From positions 4,650,001 to 4,714,000 of the forward strand of contig NZ_CP154261.1 in assembly GCF_039511225.1 (NCBI RefSeq): 64,000 nt of DNA, read 5' to 3'. The DNA comes from Sphingobacterium multivorum (GTDB lineage: Bacteria > Bacteroidota > Bacteroidia > Sphingobacteriales > Sphingobacteriaceae). The notes under the pieces are model-generated. The model ran no database searches. It worked only from the letters and a program-made list of their open reading frames with translations, and had not been told where the DNA came from. The translations under genes were made by a program, and so were the position numbers. Position 1 is the first letter of the stretch. Every line of letters starts with the position of its first letter. This document shows, piece after piece, positions 18,605-28,487 of this stretch.

Positions 18605-19867
18605 TCATCGTTTAGATCCCAGCTTTTCATGCAAAAGATCCTCGTCCAAACTATTTTCATATTTTGAAATGACCAGCGTTGCCGCTGAATTTCCGATCAA
18701 ATTGGTTATCGCCCTTGCTTCACTCATAAAACGATCCACACCAAAGATCAATGCGACAGATTCCACCGGTACATGACCAACCACAGGCAAGGTAGCGGCA
18801 AGGGTAACAAAACCGCTTCCTGTGACACCCGCGGCACCTTTGGACGTCAATAGCAACACCAGTAATAAGGTAATTTCCTGTTCCAAACTGAGATGCATGT
18901 TGAGGGCCTGCGATATAAAAACCGCTGCCATGGTCAGATAGATACTTGTTCCATCCAGATTGAAAGAATACCCCGTTGGAATAACTAGACCCACAACAGG
19001 TTTGGCACAGCCCGCATCTTCCATCTTCTGCATGATACCCGGCAATGCAGACTCTGAAGAGGAAGTCCCCAATACAATCAGAATTTCTTCCTTGATGTAT
19101 TTTAAAAACTTAAAAACATTGACCTTGAGATAAAAATGCAATACAGCTCCGATCACGATGATCACGAAAATAAAACAGGTTAGGTAGAAACTCAACATCA
19201 GCATACCCAATTTGGATAGGGCCTGGATCCCGAACTTACCGATCGTAAAACCCATTGCCCCCATTGCTCCGATGGGCGCCAGGTACATGATCATTTTGAT
19301 AATAGAGAAAAGAACCTTGAGAAACGACTGTAATACATGGAGGACAGGCTCAGAAGCTTTCTGCCCGATTTTTGTCATCCCTATCCCAAACAACACCGCG
19401 AAAACGAGTACCTGCAACATATTGTCCGAAGCTACTGCGGCAATCACATTGCCCGGAATAATCCCTATGATAAAGTCCATAAAACTATGTGGTTCCTTGG
19501 ATTCTGAGATGTAATGGGATACCGAAGATACATCAAGACTGGCCGGATCGGCATTCATCCCGGTACCTGGCTGTATTAAATTTACAAAGACCAGACCGAT
19601 AATCAAGGCGATCGTGGTCATAATCTCGAAATAGATAATAGAAGTTAAACCAATTTTTCCCACTTTTTTCGTATCCTGCATCCCAGCTATACCGATCACG
19701 ATGGAACTGAAAATCAAAGGTGCAATAACCATCTTGATCAGTTTAATAAAAGCGTCACCCAAGGGTTTTAACTTAACCGCAAAATCCGGATAATAGATTC
19801 CGCAGAGGATCCCCACAAGTATACCCAACACAACCTGAAAATAGAGGCTTTTAAAAATATTTTTCAT
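18605..19867 (-). CDS. Dicarboxylate/amino acid:cation symporter (DAACS family)
   Basis: The 420-residue inner-membrane transporter matches the GltP/DctA family. It has multiple transmembrane helices, a serine-rich re-entrant loop GTSSSESALPGIMQKM, the VIPTGYSFNLDGTSIYLTMA motif and the LTSKGAAGVTGSGFVTLAATL motif with GVDRFMSEARAITNLIGNSAAT near the end. These are the substrate and cation sites for glutamate, aspartate or C4-dicarboxylates; which one is used cannot be settled by eye. It is convergent with lon. Confidence 0.94.
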   Translation of the reverse strand: MKNIFKSLYFQVVLGILVGILCGIYYPDFAVKLKPLGDAFIKLIKMVIAPLIFSSIVIGIAGMQDTKKVGKIGLTSIIYFEIMTTIALIIGLVFVNLIQPGTGMNADPASLDVSSVSHYISESKEPHSFMDFIIGIIPGNVIAAVASDNMLQVLVFAVLFGIGMTKIGQKASEPVLHVLQSFLKVLFSIIKMIMYLAPIGAMGAMGFTIGKFGIQALSKLGMLMLSFYLTCFIFVIIVIGAVLHFYLKVNVFKFLKYIKEEILIVLGTSSSESALPGIMQKMEDAGCAKPVVGLVIPTGYSFNLDGTSIYLTMAAVFISQALNMHLSLEQEITLLLVLLLTSKGAAGVTGSGFVTLAATLPVVGHVPVESVALIFGVDRFMSEARAITNLIGNSAATLVISKYENSLDEDLLHEKLGSKR

Positions 19868-19950
19868 GATAGCGATATTTACGGACAGTAATTCCCTTTG
19901 CGTTTAATTGGCTGTTCAATTTAGGACGTCAAAATTATTCCTACGAATAT

Positions 19951-19981
19951 AAAAAAAAGGGATGCATAAATGCATCCCTTC
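19951..19981 (-). terminator. Terminator of the PurF-like gene
   Basis: AAGGGATGCA (19957-19966) pairs with TGCATCCCTT (19971-19980) across a short loop. An A-run on the left becomes the U-run on the minus strand. Confidence 0.82.
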
Positions 19982-19999
19982 CTATGATATTTTTTGAAC

Positions 20000-21910
20000 T
20001 TAATTACTAAAATATGCTCTCACATTTTTTCCCTCAATCCAGTTCATATACGCTTTGTTGACGACCTTGTTTCCTCCAGGTGTAGGATAATCACCCGAGA
20101 AGTACCAATCACCTTTATGATCCGGACAAGCTTTGTGTAAATTATCCAATGTTTGGTAAACTACTTCAAGCTCTGCTTTTAGGTGGTGAGGTCTTACAAT
20201 ACGAGCAATTTCTTCTGAGATCTCTTCATCCGTAAACGGTGCGTAGATCGCTTTAACATAATTCTCGATCTCATTAACATCTTGGGTCATTGACAACACA
20301 CATTTTTGATAAACTTCATCAATAATATGTGCCATACCACGTTGTTTGAGGAGATTAATTGCGGCTTCGAATGCGACAAACTCACCCATACGTGACATAT
20401 CAATACCGTAACAATCTGGGTAACGAATCTGCGGAGCAGAAGAAACAATCACAATTTTTTTCGGATTCAAACGATCCAGGATCGTCAAGATACTTTGTTT
20501 CAACGTTGTTCCCCTAACGATCGAATCATCAATGGCAACGATGGTATCTTCATGATCTTTTACAATACCGTAAGTTGTATCGTATACGTGTTGTACCATA
20601 TCGGTACGGTCCGCATCTTGTGTAATGAAGGTACGCAGTTTAGCATCCTTTACATTGAGTTTTTCAAAACGAGGTTTGATACTCAAGATTTCATCTAACT
20701 CCTCATCAGAAATCTTTTCTGAACGATTTAATAGCGTCTCTTTTTGAAAATCCCGAACGTACGCATTGATACCATCCATTAGGCCATAGTAAGATACTTC
20801 AGCTGTATTTGGAATAAAGGAGAATACGGTGTTTTTGATGTTATTTTTGACAGACTCCAATACCTGAGGTACCAGTAATCGTCCTAATTCTTTACGTTCT
20901 TGATAGATATCAGCATCCGACCCACGTGAGAAGTAAATTCGTTCGAAAGAACAAGAACGTTGTTCTACGGGCTGTCTAAACATCTCTTGGGATACAGTAC
21001 CATCTTTTTTGGCAATCAGGGCATGGCCTGGTTTAATTTCCTTCACAGCACCAATAGGAATATTGAATGCCGTTTGGATGACAGGTCTTTCTGATGCGAC
21101 CACCAAGATCTCCTCATCCTGATAATAAAACGCCGGACGAATACCTGCCGGGTCGCGCATCACAAAAGCATCACCATGACCAAAGATACCCGCAATAGTG
21201 TAACCACCATCCCAAGTTTTGGCCGAACGCTTCAATATTTTGGCAACATCAATATTTTTTGCAATCAGCGAGCTGATCTCAATATTAGAATGACCTTCTT
21301 TTTTGAACTGATCGAAAAGATCCTGGTTCTCATCATCCAAGAAATGGCCAATTTTTTCCAAAACGGTAACGGTATCCGCTTTTTCTTTTGGATGTTGTCC
21401 CAACTCATATAATTGTTGCAACAATTCGTCCACATTGGTCATGTTGAAGTTACCCGCTACCACCAAATTACGAGACATCCAATTGTTTTGTCTTAAAAAT
21501 GGGTGACAGCTTTCGATACTGTTCTTTCCATGCGTACCATAGCGCAAATGTCCTAAAAGTACTTCTCCCGTAAAACTTACATTATCTTTTAACCATTGCG
21601 TATCTTTTGACTCCTCTGGAAATGCCTTCTGAACAGAAGCAAATTTTTTCTGTACATATTCGAATATGTCTGCCACAGCAGTTGAGCCCATTGCTCTGTA
21701 ACGCGAAATGTAACGATTTCCAGGTTTAACATCAAATTTAATGGTTGCAATTCCAGCACCGTCTTGTCCACGGTTGTGCTGTTTTTCCATTAATAGGTAC
21801 AATTTGTTGATGCCATAAAATGGCGTACCATATTTTTCCTGATAATAAGATAAGGGTTTTAACAGGCGAATTAGTGCGATTCCGCACTCGTGTTTAATAG
21901 CGTCGCTCAT
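20000..21910 (-). CDS. Long amidophosphoribosyltransferase-like protein (PurF family)
   Basis: The 636-residue protein has an N-terminal class II glutamine amidotransferase domain starting with the would-be nucleophile Cys9 in HECGIALIRL, then GHLRYGTHG and a DGGYTIAGIFG region. The C-terminal phosphoribosyltransferase domain carries the PRPP motif VAIDDSIVRGTTL. PurF makes phosphoribosylamine in purine synthesis. This form is over 100 residues longer than typical PurF (about 470-510) and carries a C-terminal extension with a PTPGGNKVVNKAYMNWIEG tail. Whether it is the main PurF or a second paralogue cannot be judged here, because no other pur gene is nearby, so no symbol is given. Confidence 0.88.
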   Translation of the reverse strand: MSDAIKHECGIALIRLLKPLSYYQEKYGTPFYGINKLYLLMEKQHNRGQDGAGIATIKFDVKPGNRYISRYRAMGSTAVADIFEYVQKKFASVQKAFPEESKDTQWLKDNVSFTGEVLLGHLRYGTHGKNSIESCHPFLRQNNWMSRNLVVAGNFNMTNVDELLQQLYELGQHPKEKADTVTVLEKIGHFLDDENQDLFDQFKKEGHSNIEISSLIAKNIDVAKILKRSAKTWDGGYTIAGIFGHGDAFVMRDPAGIRPAFYYQDEEILVVASERPVIQTAFNIPIGAVKEIKPGHALIAKKDGTVSQEMFRQPVEQRSCSFERIYFSRGSDADIYQERKELGRLLVPQVLESVKNNIKNTVFSFIPNTAEVSYYGLMDGINAYVRDFQKETLLNRSEKISDEELDEILSIKPRFEKLNVKDAKLRTFITQDADRTDMVQHVYDTTYGIVKDHEDTIVAIDDSIVRGTTLKQSILTILDRLNPKKIVIVSSAPQIRYPDCYGIDMSRMGEFVAFEAAINLLKQRGMAHIIDEVYQKCVLSMTQDVNEIENYVKAIYAPFTDEEISEEIARIVRPHHLKAELEVVYQTLDNLHKACPDHKGDWYFSGDYPTPGGNKVVNKAYMNWIEGKNVRAYFSN

Positions 21911-21927
21911 ATCTTGATTTGATGTCG

Positions 21928-21935
21928 CAAAAATA
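21928..21935 (-). promoter_or_regulatory. Probable -7 element of the PurF-like gene
   Basis: On the minus strand a perfect TATTTTTG lies 17 bases upstream of the start codon. No matching -33 TTTG was found at the usual distance. Confidence 0.42.
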
Positions 21936-22030
21936 AGAATTATTTAGCACTTAGCGATCGCCCCGCTCACTTTTTCCGCAATAAAATTACAGTGAATAGA
22001 CAGAGACTCTTTGAGATAGTCACTGAGAAC

Positions 22031-23908
22031 CTATTGAGCGATAAAAACAGGTACTTTCACCGCATGCCTTAGCTTGTTGACCGTCTCACCAAAAACAAAA
22101 TCCTTCACACCACTATGTCCATGACTTCCCACAACCAAGAGATCGGCTTTATATTTTTCACAAATTTCAGCAATGCACTTGATCCGGTTATTGTATCCTA
22201 ATTCATATTCTGTCTGATGACCTTTCGACAAGAGGAAGTCTGCATACAATTTCAGGCGTTCCAAATCCTGACGCGATTCAAAATCGTCCGTCGAATCTCC
22301 GGTATATTTTACCGATGCACTTTCAACAATATGTACAACCACAAAAGTAGTATCCTTATGTGAAAGCTGTAGTGCATATTGGATCACTTTCTGATCAGAA
22401 TTCGAAAAATCCAACGCAATCACAACTTTCTTAAAAGAGCCTTTATCTTCAAAATGCAATGCCTCAAATGGTGGGTGAACCTCCAACTCCGTTGGTTTCG
22501 ATTTGAGTAAAATGGGATATAATACCGTCATGACAAGCAAGGCGAATAAGCCCATCGCTCCCACAACCAACAATACGGTTACTACAATATTATTGGCTTC
22601 GCCAATCCAGCCAACAACTTCATCGTAGACCAGCTTAAGATTCAACACTGCAATAATGGTCGCTATCAACCAGGCCACTACTTTTGTGAGTGGCTTAATA
22701 GCAAAGTCACCCATCTTGACTTTATCACTTACAAAGTGGATCAATGGAATGACAGCAAAAGCCAGCTGCATACTCAAGATCACCTGACTAAAGATCAGTA
22801 GCTGTCCGACACGGCCTTCACCCGAAATGAGTATCACCAATACAGCCGGGATAATAGCCAAAAGCCGCGTTATAATCCTCCGCAAGGTCGGACTAATCCG
22901 CAAGCGAAGGTATCCCTCCATCACAATCTGGCCGGCTAAGGTTCCCGTCACCGTTGAGCTCTGTCCGGCAAGAATCAAGGCAACAGCAAACAATTTTGAA
23001 GCCCATTCCGTCCCTAGAAGGTTGCCCAATAGGTGGTAAGCATCTTCAAGTTCGGCCACGTCATGCATGCCGTTCTTATGAAAAACAGATGCCGCAAGAA
23101 TCAAAATCGCGGCGTTCACCAAAAATGCCAGGTTTAAGGCGATGGCACTATCCCAGAAGTTGTACTTGAGCGATTTTCGGATAGAAACCTCATTCCGGTC
23201 AATTTTCCGCGTTTGCACCAGGGCCGAATGCAGATACAGGTTATGCGGCATGACGGTTGCACCGATGATTCCTATGGCAATATATAATGCAGCGCTATTC
23301 GGTATACTCGGTATAAAACCAGTGGCAACCTCTGCAAAATCAGGTTTCGCCAAAAACATTTCTACCATGAAACACATACCAATAAGCGCGATCAGCCCAA
23401 TGATAAAGAGTTCCATTTTTCGCATCCCGAGTTTCTGCAGATAGAGCAGTAAGAAGGTGTCTGCAAAACTGATCATGACTCCCCAAAGCAAATCGATTCC
23501 AAAAAGTAGGTTAAGACCGATTGCCATTCCCAAAACCTCCGCCAGATCACAGGCTGCAATTGCAATTTCAGCAAGGACATAGAGCACAAAATTCATCCGC
23601 TTGGGATAAGTCTCTCTGTTACACTGCGCAAGGTCTTTCCCCCGTACAATACCTAGACGGGCACATAAATTCTGTAACACCAGCGCCATGATATTACTCA
23701 TCAACAATACCCAAATCAAGGTATAGCCAAATTGGCTTCCTCCAGCGAGATCGGTAGCCCAGTTGCCCGGATCCATATATCCTACGCTAATGAGGTAGGC
23801 TGGCCCAAAGAAACTTAGTATCTTCTTAAATTTGGATTTCCCTTGATTGACATCGACACTTTCATGGATATCAGACAGGGATTTATGATGAGATTCGTCG
23901 TAATGCAT
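22031..23908 (-). CDS. Nramp divalent-metal transporter fused to a universal-stress domain
   Basis: The 625-residue protein combines two modules. Residues about 30-450 form an Nramp/MntH transporter with the metal-site motif DPGNWATDLAGG in helix 1, MPHNLYLHSALVQ in helix 6 and AGQSSTVTGTLAGQIVMEG. The last 150 residues, from about KVVIALDFSNSDQKVIQYAL, form a UspA-like nucleotide-binding domain ending LLVVGSHGHSGVKDFVFGETVNKLRHAVKVPV, with the G-x2-G-x9-G-[ST] type loop. The transporter part imports Mn2+ or Fe2+ with protons. The Usp part probably regulates it in response to ATP or stress; that is inference. The junction is a single uninterrupted frame. Confidence 0.93.
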   Translation of the reverse strand: MHYDESHHKSLSDIHESVDVNQGKSKFKKILSFFGPAYLISVGYMDPGNWATDLAGGSQFGYTLIWVLLMSNIMALVLQNLCARLGIVRGKDLAQCNRETYPKRMNFVLYVLAEIAIAACDLAEVLGMAIGLNLLFGIDLLWGVMISFADTFLLLYLQKLGMRKMELFIIGLIALIGMCFMVEMFLAKPDFAEVATGFIPSIPNSAALYIAIGIIGATVMPHNLYLHSALVQTRKIDRNEVSIRKSLKYNFWDSAIALNLAFLVNAAILILAASVFHKNGMHDVAELEDAYHLLGNLLGTEWASKLFAVALILAGQSSTVTGTLAGQIVMEGYLRLRISPTLRRIITRLLAIIPAVLVILISGEGRVGQLLIFSQVILSMQLAFAVIPLIHFVSDKVKMGDFAIKPLTKVVAWLIATIIAVLNLKLVYDEVVGWIGEANNIVVTVLLVVGAMGLFALLVMTVLYPILLKSKPTELEVHPPFEALHFEDKGSFKKVVIALDFSNSDQKVIQYALQLSHKDTTFVVVHIVESASVKYTGDSTDDFESRQDLERLKLYADFLLSKGHQTEYELGYNNRIKCIAEICEKYKADLLVVGSHGHSGVKDFVFGETVNKLRHAVKVPVFIAQ

Positions 23909-23992
23909 AAAATACTATAAGTGCAATATCGTCTATTGTCAGCCTTAAAGATAAAAAGCTTTACATTATTAGGCAATTAAACCGCGATATAA

Positions 23993-24595
23993 TTAGAATT
24001 TAAATACCAACTGGCCAGAATTTTCCTTTGATTGGTTGCCAAATTGGATAAAATCGATGACCTCGTACTGCCCTAGGTCGGGTTTAAACTGCCGTACATG
24101 AACCCCCTTACACATAAAGCTCAGATCGACCGACCGCAATCGTTCTTTTGCGATCTCAAGTCGCTCAGGTTCCAACTGCCGACCAATCGAAATATGCGGT
24201 TCGTCACTAATTTCAATCAAGTCAAACCCGGCTAGCGTCTGAACAACCTTCCTCGCCCGGTCCTTTAGGTAACTGCGCGCATGCACCGTCGGTGCAATAT
24301 AGAAGGCACCACCCGTAAATGAGGAGAAATGATCAAAATAAACATACTGACTGCGTTCGTAGCGCAAGGCCTCCTGCAAAACATTAATGGCCGAGGCGAG
24401 CCTATGCTCGTCCGCTTCTAAAGCGCATATGGTCACATGGGCCTTCGAATTACAACTCCGGTACCAGCCCTTGTTTTTGTCAGGGAATACTTCGGCTAGC
24501 GATGCACGTAATCGCCGCTTCAACCCGTCTACCAAAATAATACCCGCTTCATCAGGTTGAAAAACAAACGAATATTTATTAACACTGCCCTCCAT
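23993..24595 (-). CDS. 2H phosphoesterase superfamily protein (2'-5' RNA ligase-like)
   Basis: About 200 residues with the two H-x-[ST]-h motifs that define the 2H superfamily: HVTICAL and HISIGRQ. These enzymes act on 2',3'-cyclic or 2'-5' linked nucleotides; the substrate here is unknown. The frame extends upstream to an ATG at 24670, which would add a hydrophobic 25-residue helix (MLLGIGFVISVVFVILP). MEGSVNKYSF at 24595 was chosen because it begins where the fold normally begins. If the longer form is real, the protein would be membrane-anchored. It follows the gamma-glutamyltransferase gene closely. Confidence 0.72.
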   Translation of the reverse strand: MEGSVNKYSFVFQPDEAGIILVDGLKRRLRASLAEVFPDKNKGWYRSCNSKAHVTICALEADEHRLASAINVLQEALRYERSQYVYFDHFSSFTGGAFYIAPTVHARSYLKDRARKVVQTLAGFDLIEISDEPHISIGRQLEPERLEIAKERLRSVDLSFMCKGVHVRQFKPDLGQYEVIDFIQFGNQSKENSGQLVFKF

Positions 24596-24682
24596 AACAA
24601 AAATCAGTTTCAGATCAGTAGGTAAGATAACAAATACCACGGAGATAACAAAACCAATGCCTAGCAGCACGCTAATGACACT

Positions 24683-26638
24683 CTACCACCCGATGCCATA
24701 ATCCTCCCCATTATTGCTACTGCCGCCCCAAAGTGTACGGTGCTGCTGATCGAAATAAATCGCATTGATAGGTCCACTGGTACGATCGCCGAGCTGAATG
24801 CTATACCCCATTTTCTTCAATTGTTCAATAATTGCTGGAGCGGTATTTTTGTCCAATAGCAGGCTACCTGAGCGCGGTTTTCGATCATCGGTCTTTGTTC
24901 CTCCCAGCGATAGCCAAAGCTGATTACTGTTGATATTGGCCGCCTCGCTGGCTTGTTGTGGCGTCATACCAAACTCGACCATATTCAAGAAAAATTGCAG
25001 CAAATTCTGATCCTGAGTATCTCCGCCCTGCACGGCAAAAGAAAGGTAAGGTTTTCCGTTTTTCAAAGCCATCGAAGGGGTGAGCGTTACACGCGGTCTT
25101 TTGCCCGGCTCGACCACATTGAACGGGTTAATCAACGAATCTAAGACAAAACTTTGTAGGCGCTGACTCATGCCCACCCCGGTATTCCCGGCAATACAGG
25201 CAGGAAGCCAACCTCCACTCGGCGTGATCGAAACAACCCAACCTTCATCATCCGCCGCTTCAACACTTGTGGTTCCCCGCAATAAACGGTCAACATAAGC
25301 ACTATCCAACGCTAAAGAGGCCAAAAGAGCTGTTTTTGGCAATTCCGTTAGGGACGAACCTGAGCGCGCGTCATGTTTGGGAACAAAATCGTTTTTCAGC
25401 TCCGCATGTGGTGTAAACTCCTTCTTGCGCTGCTCAAGTAACGGAAGATAAGGATTCTGCTTTCCTTCATAGGGATAAGGATCTCCGGGAAGTACATTCG
25501 GGTTATTTCGCTTAAGGTCAATTGTTGCAGCTCTCGCCTTAGCATAAGACTCATGTAATAGGCCTTGAATAGGTGTCTTCGGTTTACCGTAGGGATCACC
25601 GTAATAAAAATCCCGATCGGCAAAGGCTAAGTTCATAACCTGATAGAGTGTATGAATATAAGAAGCGGAATTATATCCCATGGTCTTTAGATCAAAGTTT
25701 TTCAGCATCTGCAGACTCTGTAGCATGGCTGGACCCTGTGTCCATTCTTGTAATTTATACACGTCAACGCCCTTATAATTGACGTGCAATGGTTCCTCCT
25801 CAATAGGTTTCCAATTGGCCAAGTCTGCTTTCGTGATTAAGCCACCTTGCTCCTTACTGCCGCGGACAAATTCATCTGCAATATCGCCGGTATAAAACCG
25901 GTCGTAGGCAGCCATGATTGCGGTCTTCCTGTCTTTTCCCGCTGCTAGGGCCTTCTTTTCGGCTTCTACCAATTTGGACAGGGTCTTATGCAGATCCTGC
26001 TGTACAAAAACCTCTCCCGCCTCGGGAGCTTCCCAGGATTTACCCTCATGTACTAAAAACACCTTTTTACTGTAGGGCCATTCTTTAATGCGGTCTTTAC
26101 CCCGCTCTATACTTGTTGCTGTTTGTGCATCAATGGGATAACCCGCAGCCATTTCAAGAGCAGGAGCCAATACCTCTGCAAGACTTTTCGTTCCATAATG
26201 AGCCAACATATAGCACAATCCGCCGGGCGTACCCGGAGTAACCGCAGCAAGGGGGCCATATTCAGGTGGAAATTCATAGCCCTTTGACCTAAAAAAATCG
26301 ACTGTCGCTCCACTGGGTGCTACCCCTAAGGCATTTATGGCAATAACCTTCTTTAATTTCGGATGATAAATTAAGGCCTGCGTCTCTCCGCCCCAACTCA
26401 AAACATCCCACATCGTACAGGTTGCTGCGAGCATGGCACAGGCAGCGTCCACCGCATTTCCGCCTTGTTGGAATAGTTGGGCACCCGCTGTTGCCGCCAA
26501 GGGTTTGCCCGTAATAGCCATCCAATGTTTTCCATGCAAAGGTGGTTTCTGTGTACGCTGAGCGGAACTCAGCATCGGCATACCGGTAGTAAGTAATCCA
26601 AATAGCGTCGTCAGTAGCAGGGTACTTCTTCTTTTCAT
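24683..26638 (-). CDS. Gamma-glutamyltransferase-family protein, periplasmic
   Basis: The 651-residue precursor has a signal peptide (to MLSSAQ, ~27) and the Ntn-hydrolase layout of GGT. It has the N-terminal GGNAVDAACAMLAA motif and the TPGTPGGLCYML region. The small subunit is predicted to be released by autocleavage before Thr456 in GTTSVEAADDEGWVVS. The usual TTH and TxTxN motifs read TTS and TPSGGW here, and the oxyanion GG is within VQGGDTQDQN. This resembles the YwrD/acylase-like branch more than classical glutathione-hydrolysing GGT. Substrate preference is therefore uncertain. Confidence 0.88.
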   Translation of the reverse strand: MKRRSTLLLTTLFGLLTTGMPMLSSAQRTQKPPLHGKHWMAITGKPLAATAGAQLFQQGGNAVDAACAMLAATCTMWDVLSWGGETQALIYHPKLKKVIAINALGVAPSGATVDFFRSKGYEFPPEYGPLAAVTPGTPGGLCYMLAHYGTKSLAEVLAPALEMAAGYPIDAQTATSIERGKDRIKEWPYSKKVFLVHEGKSWEAPEAGEVFVQQDLHKTLSKLVEAEKKALAAGKDRKTAIMAAYDRFYTGDIADEFVRGSKEQGGLITKADLANWKPIEEEPLHVNYKGVDVYKLQEWTQGPAMLQSLQMLKNFDLKTMGYNSASYIHTLYQVMNLAFADRDFYYGDPYGKPKTPIQGLLHESYAKARAATIDLKRNNPNVLPGDPYPYEGKQNPYLPLLEQRKKEFTPHAELKNDFVPKHDARSGSSLTELPKTALLASLALDSAYVDRLLRGTTSVEAADDEGWVVSITPSGGWLPACIAGNTGVGMSQRLQSFVLDSLINPFNVVEPGKRPRVTLTPSMALKNGKPYLSFAVQGGDTQDQNLLQFFLNMVEFGMTPQQASEAANINSNQLWLSLGGTKTDDRKPRSGSLLLDKNTAPAIIEQLKKMGYSIQLGDRTSGPINAIYFDQQHRTLWGGSSNNGEDYGIGW

Positions 26639-26702
26639 AGCAGCAATCTTTCGTTAAGCAATGGTTTTAGTAAAACCAAGATAGGTATTTTTAAAACAAA
26701 CA

Positions 26703-26738
26703 AAAAACTCCTATCAACCGAGATTGATAGGAGTTTTT
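26703..26738 (-). terminator. Terminator of the xylose operon
   Basis: A stem of about 15 bp (26703-26717 with 26724-26738, core ACTCCTATCAA/TTGATAGGAGT) lies just beyond the symporter gene and is flanked by an A-run. Confidence 0.9.
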
Positions 26739-26759
26739 CAAATCTTATTTGCTCTTGGT

Positions 26760-28436
26760 TTACCAATAAATAGAATATAAGGCTGTAACCAATAGCGCTA
26801 CGATCAATGCGATAACCAAAAACGCCCGGTGTGGTTTAAACATCGTGGTATCAACTTCCAATCCAGCTGGCACGACACCACGCTTATTGTCGATAATACT
26901 GATGAGAATCATACCGATGACACAAATCACGAAAACAAACCCCATTCTATCCAAAAATGGAATTTCGTACACTCCTGTTGTTGGATTCGGAACAGAGAAA
27001 CCTGTCGATGACAAGAATGACAGATCGACCCAATCCGGCAATTTTTTGAAGATGATGGAGAAAATAAAACCTCCAATTGTCGCAAACAAAGCGGCATTTG
27101 AAGTTGCTTTTTTCCAGAAGAATCCTAAAATGAACATCGCAAAAATACCTGGAGATACAAAACCTGTATATTCCTGAATATATTGGAATCCACCTTTTTT
27201 ATCAATACCCAAATGTGGCGCAATCAGCACGCCCAAAATCATGGCTACCACAACAGTTAGCTTGCCGATGTTGACCAATTTCTTGTCCGATGCTTCTGTA
27301 TTAAATACTTTTTTATAAATATCCAAGGAGAAGATTGTTGCGATACTGTTTGCTTTACCTGCCAAAGAAGCAACCACCGCCGCTGTCAAGGCTGCAAACG
27401 ACAGTCCCTTCAAACCAGCTGGCAATAAATTCAATAAAACTGGGTAAGCATGATCCGGATTTACCTCTCCATGTTGCATCATTTCATTCTGGAACAGGCC
27501 ATCTTTCCACATGACATAAGCTGCAATACCTGGCAACACCACAATAATAGGCATTAATAACTTCAGAAATGCTGCAAACAAGATACCGTTTCTCGCGGTT
27601 TTCAAATCTGCTCCAAGTGCGCGTTGCGTGATGTATTGATTACATCCCCAGTAGTTCAAATTAACGATCCACATCCCCCCGATCAATACGGTTAGCCCAG
27701 GTAAATCGAGATAGTTCTCGTTTTTACGATCCAGAATCATATGGAAGTGGTCGGAAGCTTTTTCGGTCATCAAATGATAGCCTTCCAATACTCCTGAGCC
27801 ACCATAGTGCTCTGAAACGAGGTTCAAGGCCAGGTAAGTGGTCGCCAAACCACCCAATACCAGAAAGAAAACCTGAATAATATCTGTATAGCCGATTACT
27901 TTCATCCCCCCCAATGTAATGATCACCGCAAAAATCGCAATGGCATACATACAGGCTTCCAGACTGATACCGGAAATGCTGCTGACCGCAATGGCTCCCA
28001 AATAGAGGATGGATGTCAAATTAACGACAACATACAACAATAACCAGAAAACGGCCATGATCATCGCTACAGTTCCATTATACCGTTTATGGAGAAACTG
28101 TGGCATCGTAAAGATCTTGTTCTTTAAATATACCGGGATAAAAAATACCGCAACCACAATCAGTGTGATAGCAGCCATCCACTCGTAAGTCGCAATGGCC
28201 AATCCCATCTTAAATCCGGAACCGCTCATTCCGATAAATTGCTCGGCCGAAATATTGGATGCAATAAGTGAGGCTCCAATAGCCCACCAAGTTAGAGACC
28301 CCTCAGCCAAGAAATAGTCTTTCGAACCTACAGATTCAGATTTTTTGCGATAATACACCCATAATCCGTAACCTGCCACAATAACAAAGTATATCAGGAA
28401 AACGATGTAATCTTTTGTGCTTAAATAATTATTCAT
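26760..28436 (-). CDS. Sodium/sugar symporter (SSS family), probable xylose uptake
   Basis: The 558-residue inner-membrane protein belongs to the solute:sodium symporter family of vSGLT. It has about 14 hydrophobic helices, ASNISAEQFIGMSGSGFKMGLAIATYEW near the N-terminus (sodium-site helix), NLNYWGCNQYITQRALGA in the middle and AALTAAVVASLAGKANSIATIFSLDIY later. As the last gene of xylB-xylA-symporter, it probably imports D-xylose. The substrate is inferred from context; the family also carries glucose and galactose. Confidence 0.92.
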   Translation of the reverse strand: MNNYLSTKDYIVFLIYFVIVAGYGLWVYYRKKSESVGSKDYFLAEGSLTWWAIGASLIASNISAEQFIGMSGSGFKMGLAIATYEWMAAITLIVVAVFFIPVYLKNKIFTMPQFLHKRYNGTVAMIMAVFWLLLYVVVNLTSILYLGAIAVSSISGISLEACMYAIAIFAVIITLGGMKVIGYTDIIQVFFLVLGGLATTYLALNLVSEHYGGSGVLEGYHLMTEKASDHFHMILDRKNENYLDLPGLTVLIGGMWIVNLNYWGCNQYITQRALGADLKTARNGILFAAFLKLLMPIIVVLPGIAAYVMWKDGLFQNEMMQHGEVNPDHAYPVLLNLLPAGLKGLSFAALTAAVVASLAGKANSIATIFSLDIYKKVFNTEASDKKLVNIGKLTVVVAMILGVLIAPHLGIDKKGGFQYIQEYTGFVSPGIFAMFILGFFWKKATSNAALFATIGGFIFSIIFKKLPDWVDLSFLSSTGFSVPNPTTGVYEIPFLDRMGFVFVICVIGMILISIIDNKRGVVPAGLEVDTTMFKPHRAFLVIALIVALLVTALYSIYW

Positions 28437-28487
28437 GTATTGGTAATTGGTTTAATTTGATCGCCTAATATAGAAATATTTTTAGAA

